From: Thermoleophilaceae bacterium
GTDB lineage: Bacteria; Actinomycetota; Thermoleophilia; Solirubrobacterales; Thermoleophilaceae
Direction of reading: 5' to 3'
NCBI GenBank assembly: GCA_030448005.1
Contig: JAUJNT010000006.1
Location: 126,698 to 177,536, forward strand
Length of the DNA stretch: 50,839 bases
Part shown: positions 33,723-41,473 of the stretch, piece after piece
How the letters are laid out: every line of letters begins with the position of its first letter
Position numbering within the stretch: position 1 is the first letter of the stretch
Position numbers and translations under genes: made by a program
The notes under the pieces: model-generated
The model's database searches: none
Seen by the model: the letters and a program-made list of their open reading frames with translations, nothing else
What the model was told of the DNA's origin: nothing

Positions 33723-34603
33723 GGCTGCGGCTGCGGGAGACGGTGCTCGTGATCGAGCGCGGCAGGCCGCTCGTGATGGGGATCGTGAACGCCACCCCCG
33801 ACTCGTTCTCCGACGCGCCGGGCGTCGTCAAGGACATCGGAGAGCTGGCGGAGCGCGCGCACGCGCTGGTGGCCGCCGGCGCGGCGATCGTGGACGTGGG
33901 CGGCGAGTCCGGCCGCACCGACTCGAGCGCGATCACGACCGAGGAGGAGACCGCGCGCGTGGTCCCGCTGATCGAGCGCCTGACAGCCGAGGGGGTGGCG
34001 GTGTCCGTGGACACCTGGCGGGCCGAGCCGGCCCTAGCCGCACTCCACGCGGGGGCGGTGATGGTCAACGACGTGAGCGGCCTCTCCGACCCCGTGCTCG
34101 CCGACCTGTGCGCCGAGGCGGGCGCCGCGCTGGCGGTCACCCACACCCGCGCGGCGCCGAAGACGAAGGCGTTCCCCGGCTACTCCGATGTGGTGAGGGA
34201 CGTGCTCGCGGGACTGCGGGAGCGCTGCGTGCTCGCGGCCCGGCGAGGCCTGCCCGAGGAGCAGCTTCTGCTCGACCCCGGCATCGACCTGGCAAAGACG
34301 CCCGCCCAGTCGGTCGAGTTGCTGCGTCGCCTCGCGGAGCTCGAGGCGCTCGGGCGCCCACTGCTGCTTGCGGTCTCGCGCAAGGACTTCGTGGGGGCGC
34401 TGACCGGCCGGCTTCCCGCCGAGCGGGACGCGGGCACGCTGGCGGCTCTCGAGCCGGCGCTCGACGTGTCCGGCGCCGTGGTGCGCGTGCACGACGTGGC
34501 GGGGGCGGTCGACTTCCTGCGGGTGCGATCGGCACTGCGCGGAGAGCTCGAGCCGCCCGCCGGTCCGCTCGCGGGGTCGCTGCGGCGGGAGGTCGTGGCA
34601 TGA
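33719..34603 (+). CDS. folP: Dihydropteroate synthase
   Basis: 294 residues, ATGA overlap with glpD. The pterin-binding motifs are all present: GIVNATPDSFSD near residue 21, IVDVGGESGRTDS near 58, SVDTWRAEPA near 96, MVNDVSGL near 116, LLDPGIDLAKT near 175 and SRKDFVGALTGRL near 218; the C-terminal R-H pair is VRVHDV. It joins p-aminobenzoate to dihydropterin diphosphate in folate synthesis. No other folate gene lies nearby, and its position after glpD is unusual. The stop overlaps the first micro-ORF. Confidence 0.94.
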   Translation: MRLRLRETVLVIERGRPLVMGIVNATPDSFSDAPGVVKDIGELAERAHALVAAGAAIVDVGGESGRTDSSAITTEEETARVVPLIERLTAEGVAVSVDTWRAEPALAALHAGAVMVNDVSGLSDPVLADLCAEAGAALAVTHTRAAPKTKAFPGYSDVVRDVLAGLRERCVLAARRGLPEEQLLLDPGIDLAKTPAQSVELLRRLAELEALGRPLLLAVSRKDFVGALTGRLPAERDAGTLAALEPALDVSGAVVRVHDVAGAVDFLRVRSALRGELEPPAGPLAGSLRREVVA

Positions 34604-34665
34604 GAGGCTCCCCTGCGGCGAAAGGTGGTGGCATGAGACGCTCCGAGACCGAGGCTGCCTTGTGA
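34600..34665 (+). CDS. 21-residue micro-ORF coupled to folP
   Basis: ATG overlaps the folP stop (ATGA). The product is MRGSPAAKGGGMRRSETEAAL, whose second half is encoded by the first copy of a 29-bp tandem repeat. GAAAGGTGG lies before an internal ATG at 34633. It ends with TTGTGA, where GTG starts the next micro-ORF. It may exist only to pass ribosomes along. Confidence 0.35.
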   Translation: MRGSPAAKGGGMRRSETEAAL

Positions 34666-34691
34666 GAGGCTCCGAGACCGAGGCCGCCCTG
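34634..34691 (+). repeat. 29-bp tandem repeat carrying overlapping stop/start codons
   Basis: Units 34634-34662 and 34663-34691 differ at three positions and each contains TGAGASGCTCCGAGACCGAGG. Each unit ends so that a stop (TGA) overlaps a GTG start, giving a staircase of frames between folP and the phosphoesterase. Confidence 0.7.
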
Positions 34692-34694
34692 TGA
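34662..34694 (+). CDS. 10-residue micro-ORF
   Basis: GTG overlaps the previous stop, product MRGSETEAAL, and its own stop overlaps the GTG of the metallophosphoesterase. It is the second step of the repeat staircase. A functional peptide is unlikely. Confidence 0.25.
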   Translation: MRGSETEAAL

Positions 34695-35479
34695 GCACGT
34701 TCACCATCGCCCAGATCTCGGACCTTCACTGCGGTTCCCCTCACTTCGTCCCCACCCTGCTCGACAGGGCGCTCGTGGAGATCAACGACCTCGCGCCGGA
34801 TCTCGTGATCGTGTCCGGCGACCTCACCGGCGACGGTTTGCGGGAGGAGTACGAGCTGGCGCGGAGGTACCTGGACCGCGTTGAATGCGAGCGGATGCTC
34901 GTGATCCCCGGCAACCACGACTCGCGCAACGTGGGCTACGTTCACTTCGAGGAGCTGTTCGGCGAGCGCCGCTCCGAGCTTCACTCCAGCGGCGTCTCGG
35001 TGGTGGCCGTGGACTCCACCGAGCCCGACCTCGACCACGGCGTGATCGGCCGCGGGCGCTACGGGTGGATCGCGGAGCGCTTCGGTGCGAGCCAGGCCTA
35101 CCTGCGCATCTTCGTCCTTCACCACCACCTGCTGCCCGTGCCGGGGACCGGCCGCGAGCGCAACGTGGTCCACGACGCCGGCGACACCCTCGAATGCCTT
35201 CAGCGCGCTGACGTACATCTCGTGCTCTCAGGTCACAAGCACGTGCCCTATGCGTGGCGCCTCGAGAACCTCTTCGTGGTGAACGCGGGAACGGTGTCCA
35301 CCACCCGCCTTCGCGGCAAGACGAAGCCCTGCTACAACGTGATCGAGGCTTCCCGTGAGCGTGTCACGGTGTTCCGGAAGTTCCCGTCCCACGACCGCGA
35401 GCCGCTCCTGAGCTTCGACCCGCGCACGTTCGAGTTCGAGAAGGATCCGTGGCTCCTGGGGGAGACCACGCACGGGTAG
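34691..35479 (+). CDS. Metallophosphoesterase (calcineurin-like)
   Basis: 262 residues from a GTG overlapping the micro-ORF stop. All metal-binding motifs are intact: DLHCG near residue 11, SGDLTGDG near 42, IPGNHD near 72, LHHHLLPVPG near 145 and SGHKH near 180. No signal peptide, so it is cytosolic. The fold and length resemble cyclic-nucleotide or lipid-linked phosphoesterases (UDP-diacylglucosamine or CpdA-like), but the substrate cannot be told. Last gene of the nitroreductase-glpD-folP operon. Confidence 0.9.
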   Translation: MSTFTIAQISDLHCGSPHFVPTLLDRALVEINDLAPDLVIVSGDLTGDGLREEYELARRYLDRVECERMLVIPGNHDSRNVGYVHFEELFGERRSELHSSGVSVVAVDSTEPDLDHGVIGRGRYGWIAERFGASQAYLRIFVLHHHLLPVPGTGRERNVVHDAGDTLECLQRADVHLVLSGHKHVPYAWRLENLFVVNAGTVSTTRLRGKTKPCYNVIEASRERVTVFRKFPSHDREPLLSFDPRTFEFEKDPWLLGETTHG

Positions 35480-35525
35480 CTGAGCTCGTGTAGTCGCGGC
35501 CGGGCTCAAACGCCACGCGGGTCGC

Positions 35526-35636
35526 AGTTGTCACAGGCTCGGTGTACGAGCGCCGGCCGCGACCTCGATCGCCCAGCCAGGGCGTGCGAGTCGTCACAGG
35601 CTCAGGTGCCACACGCGTCCGAGTTGTCACAGGCGC
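35526..35636 (+). repeat. Three copies of a ~15-bp TTGTCACAGGC motif
   Basis: AGTTGTCACAGGCTC (35526-35540), AGTCGTCACAGGCTC (35589-35603) and AGTTGTCACAGGCGC (35622-35636), all in the same orientation, upstream of the AbiEi/DUF559 gene. Spacing is 63 and 33 bases. They could be binding sites for one regulator. Confidence 0.6.
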
Positions 35637-35675
35637 GTGTAGTGTCGAAACGCCCGGAGTCCGAGAATTACCGCC

Positions 35676-36719
35676 ATGTCGGGGGTGTGGCTTTCCAGTA
35701 CGCGAGGAGTCAACAAATCAGCCACACCCCCTCGGGATCGGGCGCCCGGTGCGGATCGGGCGCCTCGTGTGGATCGGGCCCCCGGTGCGGATCGGGCACC
35801 TCGTGTGGATCGGGCGCTTGCCGAGCTCGCCGGACGCCAGCACGGGCGTGTGGCGCTGTGGCAGATGCAGGAGCTCGGCCTGAAGCGCAGCGCCGTCACG
35901 CGGCGCGTGGACAGCGGACGGCTACAGCGCGTCCACCGGGGCGTCTACGCGGTGGGACACCATGTGCAGACACCCGAGAGCGCCTACATGAGCGCCGTGC
36001 TCGCCTGTGGGCCCGGGGCGGTGCTCTCCCATCGATCGGCGGCGGACCACTGGGGCCTGCGGGTCTCCTCGCGGGCGCGTGTCGAGGTCTCGGCTCCGGC
36101 CAGACGCGGGCGCTACCTGCCCGGCATCGATGCCCACTGTTCCCGCATGCTCTGCCCTGCCGAGGTGACGATGGTCCGAGACATTCCCTGCACGACGGTG
36201 GCGCGCACCCTGCTCGACCTCGCGGAGGTGGTCGACCGTCGAGCACTCGAGCGCGCCATCGAGGGGGCTGAGCGCCTCCGCGTCTTCGACGGTTGCCAGC
36301 TCCACGACGTCCTCGAGCGGGCGGTCGGCCGCCGGGGAGCGTCCGTGCTGAAGGCCATCCTCGCGACGTATGAAGAGCCACCCTTCACCCAGCGGGAGCT
36401 GGAGCGGCGCTTCTTCGAGCTCTGCGAACGCGCCGACATCGACCGGCCGAGGACCCAGGTGCAGGTGGAGCTCGCGGACGGCGACACCGTCTTTGCCGAC
36501 TTCCTCTGGCCCGATGCCAAGCTCATCGTCGAAACCGACGGGCGGGAAACCCACGGCACTCGCCGGGCATTCGAGCGTGACCGCCGCCGCGACCGCCGGC
36601 TGATGATGCTCGGCTACCGCGTAGCCCGCTTCACCTGGCTCGACGTGGAGCAGCGTCCGGGGGAGGTGGCTCGGACGATATCGGCTCTGCTGTCTCGGAC
36701 GAATATCGGCCTTGGATGA
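35676..36719 (+). CDS. AbiEi-type antitoxin domain protein with DUF559 nuclease-like domain
   Basis: 347 residues from ATG 35676; the conserved domain really begins at GTG 35805 (VDRALAELAGRQHGRVALWQ), which may be the true start. The N-terminal winged helix (QMQELGLKRSAVTRRVDSGR, then LQRVHRGVYAVGH) is the AbiEi-antitoxin-like domain. The C-terminal ~100 residues (DTVFADFLWPDAKLIVETDG, RRRDRRLMMLGYRVARFTWL) are DUF559, a Vsr-like PD-(D/E)xK fold with Asp and Glu in place. Such two-domain proteins are abundant in actinobacteria without a known toxin partner; none is seen here. The extra N-terminus contains (DRAPGA/DRAPRV) repeats. Confidence 0.8.
   Translation: MSGVWLSSTRGVNKSATPPRDRAPGADRAPRVDRAPGADRAPRVDRALAELAGRQHGRVALWQMQELGLKRSAVTRRVDSGRLQRVHRGVYAVGHHVQTPESAYMSAVLACGPGAVLSHRSAADHWGLRVSSRARVEVSAPARRGRYLPGIDAHCSRMLCPAEVTMVRDIPCTTVARTLLDLAEVVDRRALERAIEGAERLRVFDGCQLHDVLERAVGRRGASVLKAILATYEEPPFTQRELERRFFELCERADIDRPRTQVQVELADGDTVFADFLWPDAKLIVETDGRETHGTRRAFERDRRRDRRLMMLGYRVARFTWLDVEQRPGEVARTISALLSRTNIGLG
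35681..35731. repeat. Perfect 12-bp inverted repeat around a 27-base loop
   Basis: GGGGGTGTGGCT (35681-35692) and AGCCACACCCCC (35720-35731). It begins five bases after ATG 35676. If the true start is downstream, this is an untranslated operator or RNA hairpin. Confidence 0.75.
35735..35824 (+). repeat. 18-bp tandem repeat, five units
   Basis: GGATCGGGC-starting units at 35735, 35753, 35771, 35789 and 35807, with two alternating versions (36-bp higher period). In frame they encode alternating DRAPGA and DRAPRV, and every second unit brings an in-frame GTG. Confidence 0.85.
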
Positions 36720-36837
36720 GGGCTTGTCCGAAGGCGCCTCGGGTTGGCGGCTCCGGCCCTGCAGTCGACTCCCCATCGCGCACCCTGAGCGGGAGGACGT
36801 TCAGGCTAACCCGGAAGCTTCGTAAAGAGCCCGCTTG

Positions 36838-37290
36838 TCAGGCGCCGGATGAGCGAGGGCGCCATTCAAGCGTTACGTGCGTTTCAGTGTCGCTGGTTTC
36901 CTCGAAGCCAAGCTTTCGGTACATCTGGAGCGCGCGATTCTTGCGCAACACGCCAAGCCTGATTGGGACGTTTCGCTCAGCGGCCCTTTCCATGGCACCT
37001 TGCAGAATTGAGGTTCCGATCCCTTTGCCCTGGAAGCGCGGCAGCAGCGCAAGCTCACGCACATGGATGTCCTGCTCGCGGTCCTCGACGCACGTGTATC
37101 CACATGCAACCCCTTCGTACGTGATGACCTCGAAGCCCGGCGTACTCCAGTCAGACTCAAAGAGGCGATCCTGCACCGTTTCGTTCCAATCACCGAATTG
37201 CGCGACCACGATGTCGTGGTAGGCCCGATGATGCACTCGCCGGGCAAACTCCGTGTCCGATTGAGTCGCTGGTCGCAAAGACACCGTCAT
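36838..37290 (-). CDS. GNAT-family N-acetyltransferase
   Basis: 150 residues, full GNAT length. IHVRELALLPRFQGKGIGTSIL near residue 75 is motif A, with the acetyl-CoA pyrophosphate loop QGKGIG; MYRKLGFEETSDTETHVTLEW at the end is motif B. It transfers an acetyl group from acetyl-CoA to an unknown amine. Base composition is clearly less GC-rich than its neighbours, suggesting recent transfer, next to a damaged methyltransferase gene. Confidence 0.9.
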   Translation of the reverse strand: MTVSLRPATQSDTEFARRVHHRAYHDIVVAQFGDWNETVQDRLFESDWSTPGFEVITYEGVACGYTCVEDREQDIHVRELALLPRFQGKGIGTSILQGAMERAAERNVPIRLGVLRKNRALQMYRKLGFEETSDTETHVTLEWRPRSSGA

Positions 37291-37327
37291 AGCTACAGCC
37301 TGGAGGGCCTATACGATCGCACTTAGC

Positions 37328-38060
37328 TCACTTGAGAACTGCGACGTAGAGGCTGCCGGAGGAGGGGATCGTGCGCTCGGGCGACCAGCCCGTGTCCTCG
37401 ATAAGGGCCTAGAGCTCCGCTGGCGAGACGAATAGGTAGTCAAACCAGGGTGTCGTGTAGTGGCGGTGGCGAATCCGGAGGCGTGCTTGCCCCGGCAGTC
37501 TTCCACGCTGCCGATTGCGCTCGTGGTAGGAGAGGTGATCGGGGTCGTCGGTCGTGTAGGGGTCGAGCACCTCGGCGACGATGCGCTTGCGATCCGAGCC
37601 GATCAGGTCGAAGCGGTGCAGCAGGCGCTTGGCCCGCCGCGCGCTGCCGAACAGGCCAAAGTTGTTGCCCATCATCATGATCGTGTCAATCGGCCTGACC
37701 CGCTTGTCGACGTCGGCGATCGAGAGCACCCGTGCGTCCTGCACTCCCCGTCGTCGCGAGACCTCGGCGGCGAGCGGTGAGACATCGATCGCCACCACTT
37801 CCTGACCGTGTTGCTGAAGATGGAGCGCCACGCGTCCCGCGCCGCAGCCGACGTCGAGCACGCGCCCCCGCACCAACCGCATCGCCTTACGCTGGGTGGG
37901 CAGGCCAGCTCCGAAACGGGGCGAGGTAATTGGTGGGGGCACCGGCTGCGCTCGCCATGGCAAAGCCATCGTCGCGCTCGACGACCTCGATCGCCGGGCG
38001 CCCCTCGAAGGCGTCGAGGAGGAGCTGGCCATAGGCGTCCTGCTCATCCTTGAGAACCAT
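37328..38060 (-). pseudogene. SAM-dependent methyltransferase with frameshift and amber codon
   Basis: ATG 38060 starts MVLKDEQDAYGQLLLDAFEG, then APTNYLAPFRSWPAH. Near 37895 an extra C in a CCC run shifts the frame; the conserved QRKAMRLVRGRVLDVGCGAG (SAM-binding motif I) follows in the next frame through AIDVSPLAAEVSRRRGVQDA and GNNFGLFG. At 37409-37411 an in-frame TAG interrupts the C-terminus, after which 27 codons (ALIEDTGWSPERTIPSSG...) run on to TGA at 37328. The intact gene would encode about 244 residues. Two different lesions argue for a decayed gene rather than one read error. Confidence 0.75.
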
Positions 38061-38170
38061 CGAACGACACCATAGAGCTGCCACTGACGTCGAGGAGAGG
38101 CAGCGCGGGTCAGCTCTGGCGAGAGTTGGTGCGCGAGCACCATCAGCCCGGCAAGCGCGAGAATGGCCGG

Positions 38171-39403
38171 GTGGCCCACGGCCCGGTCATCGCGCTGATC
38201 GACGGGGAGCACCATCCGCCGGCGGTTCGAGACGCGCTCGATCGCCTGCACGCCGCGCGGGGGGTCGCGGGGGTGGTGTTCTGCGGAGGAGAGGAGAAGG
38301 TGTCCCCGCGCGCGCTCGGGGACGCGCCCGTCCACTACGGCCATGAGGTCCTGAGCGGCATGGCGCCCGAGGACGGGATCCGTGAGCTGGTGACGGGCAC
38401 GGGCGCGGCCGGCGCTCGCGCGGTGGTGGACCTGGCCGACGAGCCGGTGCTCGATCCCATCGCCCGGCTCCGCCTGGCCGCGCTGACCCTTCACCTGGGT
38501 CTCTCCTACGAGGCGCCGGGCATGCGGCTGAGTCCGCCGCCATATGCGTCGGTGCCCTTCGACGGGCCCACCCTCGCCGTCATAGGCACCGGGAAGCGCA
38601 GCGGAAAGACCGCGGTGGCGGGACACTGGGCCGGGCTGTTGCGCGCCGGGGGCGCCGATCCGGCGATCGTGTGCATGGGTCGGGGCGGACCGGCTGAGCC
38701 CCAGGTCGCGCATGCCGGCATTGGGGTCGAGGAGCTGATCGCGATCTCCGACCGCGGCGGCCATGCCGCATCCGACTACCTCGAGGGCGCAGCCCTGGCG
38801 GGGGTCACGACGGTTGGGTGCCGTCGAGTGGGAGGCGGGCTCGCGGGGGAGCCCGGCCAGTCGAACATGGTCGAGGCCACGGCGGTGGCCGCCGGAATCG
38901 CCTCGGGCGCGCTCATCCTCGAGGGCTCGGGATCCTGCATCCCGCCGGTGGCGGCCGACCGGACGGTCTGCGTGATCGGCCACCAGTCGATCGACGGGCT
39001 CGACCGCTATCGCGTTCTGCGGGCGGACCTCTGTCTGACCTGGCACACGGTTGACTCTCCGTGTCCCACCGTCCGCTTCGAGCTGAGGCCCGAGCCAGCC
39101 GAGCCGCTGCCGGAGAACGCTCGGGTGGCCGTCTTCACGACCGGAGCAGAACGTTGCGAGGGCGTCGAGCCGGTGGTATCGAGCCGCAACCTGTCGCGCC
39201 GGGCACCCCTCTGCCAGGATCTCGACCGGGCCGCGGCTGAGGGCTGCGACGTCTATCTCACCGAGCTGAAGGCAGCGGCGGTGGACACCGTGGTTCCCCG
39301 GGCGCGACGCGAGGGCGCGCGGGTCATCTTCCTCCGCAACCGGCCCGTGGGACTCGACGGGGACCTCGACGCCGAGCTGGTCAGGCTGTGGCGCGATGCC
39401 TGA
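38171..39403 (+). CDS. Cyclic 2,3-diphosphoglycerate synthetase
   Basis: 410 residues from GTG 38171, the first start that fits the conserved opening AHGPVIALIDGEHHPPAVRD. The P-loop GTGKRSGKTAVAGHWA is near residue 139, followed by the family's IVCMGRGGPAEPQV and LEGSGSCIPPVAADRTVCV segments. The pattern is that of archaeal cyclic 2,3-diphosphoglycerate synthetase (Methanothermus type), which uses ATP to close 2,3-diphosphoglycerate into its cyclic trianhydride. The next gene, overlapping by eight bases, encodes the enzyme for the preceding step, which strongly supports the assignment. Confidence 0.85.
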   Translation: MAHGPVIALIDGEHHPPAVRDALDRLHAARGVAGVVFCGGEEKVSPRALGDAPVHYGHEVLSGMAPEDGIRELVTGTGAAGARAVVDLADEPVLDPIARLRLAALTLHLGLSYEAPGMRLSPPPYASVPFDGPTLAVIGTGKRSGKTAVAGHWAGLLRAGGADPAIVCMGRGGPAEPQVAHAGIGVEELIAISDRGGHAASDYLEGAALAGVTTVGCRRVGGGLAGEPGQSNMVEATAVAAGIASGALILEGSGSCIPPVAADRTVCVIGHQSIDGLDRYRVLRADLCLTWHTVDSPCPTVRFELRPEPAEPLPENARVAVFTTGAERCEGVEPVVSSRNLSRRAPLCQDLDRAAAEGCDVYLTELKAAAVDTVVPRARREGARVIFLRNRPVGLDGDLDAELVRLWRDA

Positions 39404-40244
39404 GACGATCGTGCTTCACCGCGGCTACGGCCTTCCTTACTCGAAGGGGCTGATGGCCCAGGCTCTGTCGGCCACCGGACTGACGCCCCAGCGGGCCTTC
39501 GATCTCGCGCGGCAGGTGGAGCGCCGGTTGGGTGAGAGGGGCACCGATACGATCGACCTGGCCTCGCTGCGTTCGCTGGCGGAGGAAGTGCTCCTGGCCC
39601 AGGAGGGCGAGGACGCCGTGCGCCGCTACCGCCACTGGCACCGGCTCGACCGGCTGGATCGCCCCCTGATCGTGATGCTGGGCGGCGCGGCCGGAGTGGG
39701 AAAGTCCACCCTCGCCACGATGCTGGCTCACCGGCTTGGCATCACGCGGGTGATCGCCACGGACGTCATCCGCCAGGTGCTGCGGGCCTTCTTCACCCCC
39801 GAGGCGATGCCGACGGTCCACCACTCCGCCTTCGAGGTGGACATCGGCGGGTTTGGCGAGCAGGCCGAGCACGTGGGCACCGGCGTGTCGGCGATCGTCG
39901 AACGGGCGTGCGCGGAGGGAACCCCCGTGGTGGTGGAGGGAGTTCACGTGGTGCCCGGAGCGCTCCCCGACGAGCTGCGAGGCCAGTGCGTGGCGGTCGA
40001 GGCGCTGCTCGTGGTACAGGACGAGGGCCTTCACCGCGGCCACTTCTCGCTGCGCGGCGCGGACCGTCCGGCGGAGCGCTACCACGCGCGCTTTGGCGAG
40101 ATCCGGGAGCTGCAGGAGCACCTGGCCATCGGGGCGCGGGCCGCCGGCACCCCGGTGATCGACAACGTGAAGGTGGAGGACACGCTCGGCCTGCTGATGG
40201 CGCGGGTGCTGGACGCGGTGGGAAGCGTCGGGGAGCGTCGGTGA
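39396..40244 (+). CDS. 2-phosphoglycerate kinase
   Basis: 282 residues, ATG inside the last codons of the synthetase gene. The N-terminal ~80 residues (GLPYSKGLMAQALSATGLTP, AFDLARQVERRLGERG) resemble the ATP-cone-like regulatory part of archaeal 2-phosphoglycerate kinase. The P-loop LGGAAGVGKSTLATMLA is at residues 95-111, then TDVIRQVLRAFFTPEAMP and VEGVHVVPG. It would phosphorylate 2-phosphoglycerate to 2,3-diphosphoglycerate with ATP, feeding the upstream cyclase. Together they form a two-gene cDPG pathway in the cytosol. Confidence 0.88.
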   Translation: MPETIVLHRGYGLPYSKGLMAQALSATGLTPQRAFDLARQVERRLGERGTDTIDLASLRSLAEEVLLAQEGEDAVRRYRHWHRLDRLDRPLIVMLGGAAGVGKSTLATMLAHRLGITRVIATDVIRQVLRAFFTPEAMPTVHHSAFEVDIGGFGEQAEHVGTGVSAIVERACAEGTPVVVEGVHVVPGALPDELRGQCVAVEALLVVQDEGLHRGHFSLRGADRPAERYHARFGEIRELQEHLAIGARAAGTPVIDNVKVEDTLGLLMARVLDAVGSVGERR

Positions 40245-40330
40245 TCCCCCACCTGTGGCGATTCCGCCGCCGCGCCCGGCAGGCTCTAGCCTTTCCCACT
40301 CGCTATCCACCCGAAGGAGCCTCAACCACC

Positions 40331-41473
40331 GTGTCAGTCCTCCAACGCCGCGAGCTCGAAGACAGCCCACTCGCCGACCTCCACGCCATCGCCTCGGAGC
40401 TTGGTATCGAGGGCTACCGCGCGCTGCGACGCGAGGACCTGGTGGCGGCCATCCTCTCGGCCCAGGGCGGCGAGGAGCAGGAAGCGGAGCCCGTGGACAT
40501 CGACGCGGGGGTAGAGGAGGGAGGCCCCGACGGAGCACCGGCGCTCTCGCCCGACCCGGAAGAGGTTGCCCCCGCCGAGCACGAGCCCGAGCTGGAGCCG
40601 TTGGCCGCCGCTCCGGAGGGGGAAGGGCCCGATGAGGTGGCCCAAGGCGAGACGGCCACGGGAACCCTCGACATCCTGGCGAACGGCAGCGGGTTCATCC
40701 GCGTGGGCGCCGCGGGCCAGTCAAACGACGACGTGTACGTGTCTCCGGCCCAGATCCGCCGCTGCGAGCTGCGCGCGGGCGACGAGGTGAGCGGTCCCGT
40801 GCGTCCGGCGCGGCGAAGCGAGCGCCATCCCTCGCTCGTGAGGGTGTCCAGCGTGAACGGTGGGGATGCGGAGCCGCCGGAGGAGCGCCCGGACTTCACC
40901 GACCTCACCCCGGTGCATCCCACGGAGCGCCTCCATGCACCTCTGGCGCTCGACGCCCTGCCGATCGGCAAGGGCTCGCGTGTGGCCGTTGCGGGCGTGC
41001 CGGGCGCCGGAGCCACGCGCCTCCTGCGCGCGATCGCGCGCACGATCGCCGACGGCGGTGACGACATCCTGCTGACGGTCGTGCTCGTGGGGGCACGCCC
41101 CGAGGAGGTCACCGAATGGGAGCGCGAGGAAGGGGTCGCCGTGGCCGGCGGCTCCTTCGATCGCTCGCTCGAGGCCCAGACCCAGGCCGCGGAGCTGGCG
41201 ATCGAGCGTGCCAAGCGCGCCGTCGAGCGCGGACGCGACGCGGTCGTGGTGATCGACTCGCTCGAGACGCTTCCCCCCGGTCCCGCCCGCCGCCTCTTCG
41301 GCGCCGCGCGCAAGGTCGAGGAGGGTGGCTCGCTCACGGTGGTCGCAGCGGTGGGCAGCTCGCCGGAGCCGCTGCGCCAGGCGAGCACCCGCGTCAGGCT
41401 CGACGGCGCCGCGGACGAGCCCACCGTGATCCCGGCGCTGTCGGGCACGCAGCGGGCCGACCTCCTCGCTTGA
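40331..41473 (+). CDS. Rho-like protein lacking catalytic ATPase residues
   Basis: 380 residues from GTG with AAGGAG upstream. Residues 11-45 are a Rho_N (SAP-like) helical domain, 46-110 an acidic insert, and 111-177 a cold-shock-type RNA-binding domain (GTLDILANGSGFIRV, DDVYVSPAQIRRCELRAGDE). The ATPase domain (182-380) is shortened. The Walker A lysine is Ala228 (GVPGAGAT), the DERPEE catalytic Glu is replaced (VGARPEEV), and the region of the arginine finger and the Q/R loops is missing or changed; the Walker B Asp (VVVIDS) remains. RNA binding without ATP-driven translocation is inferred. A true Rho is expected elsewhere. It is coupled to the next gene by TTGA. Confidence 0.85.
   Translation: MSVLQRRELEDSPLADLHAIASELGIEGYRALRREDLVAAILSAQGGEEQEAEPVDIDAGVEEGGPDGAPALSPDPEEVAPAEHEPELEPLAAAPEGEGPDEVAQGETATGTLDILANGSGFIRVGAAGQSNDDVYVSPAQIRRCELRAGDEVSGPVRPARRSERHPSLVRVSSVNGGDAEPPEERPDFTDLTPVHPTERLHAPLALDALPIGKGSRVAVAGVPGAGATRLLRAIARTIADGGDDILLTVVLVGARPEEVTEWEREEGVAVAGGSFDRSLEAQTQAAELAIERAKRAVERGRDAVVVIDSLETLPPGPARRLFGAARKVEEGGSLTVVAAVGSSPEPLRQASTRVRLDGAADEPTVIPALSGTQRADLLA

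Noticed and set aside
35735-35824. Short CRISPR array
   Set aside because: Contiguous 18-bp tandem units without spacers, in frame with a gene.
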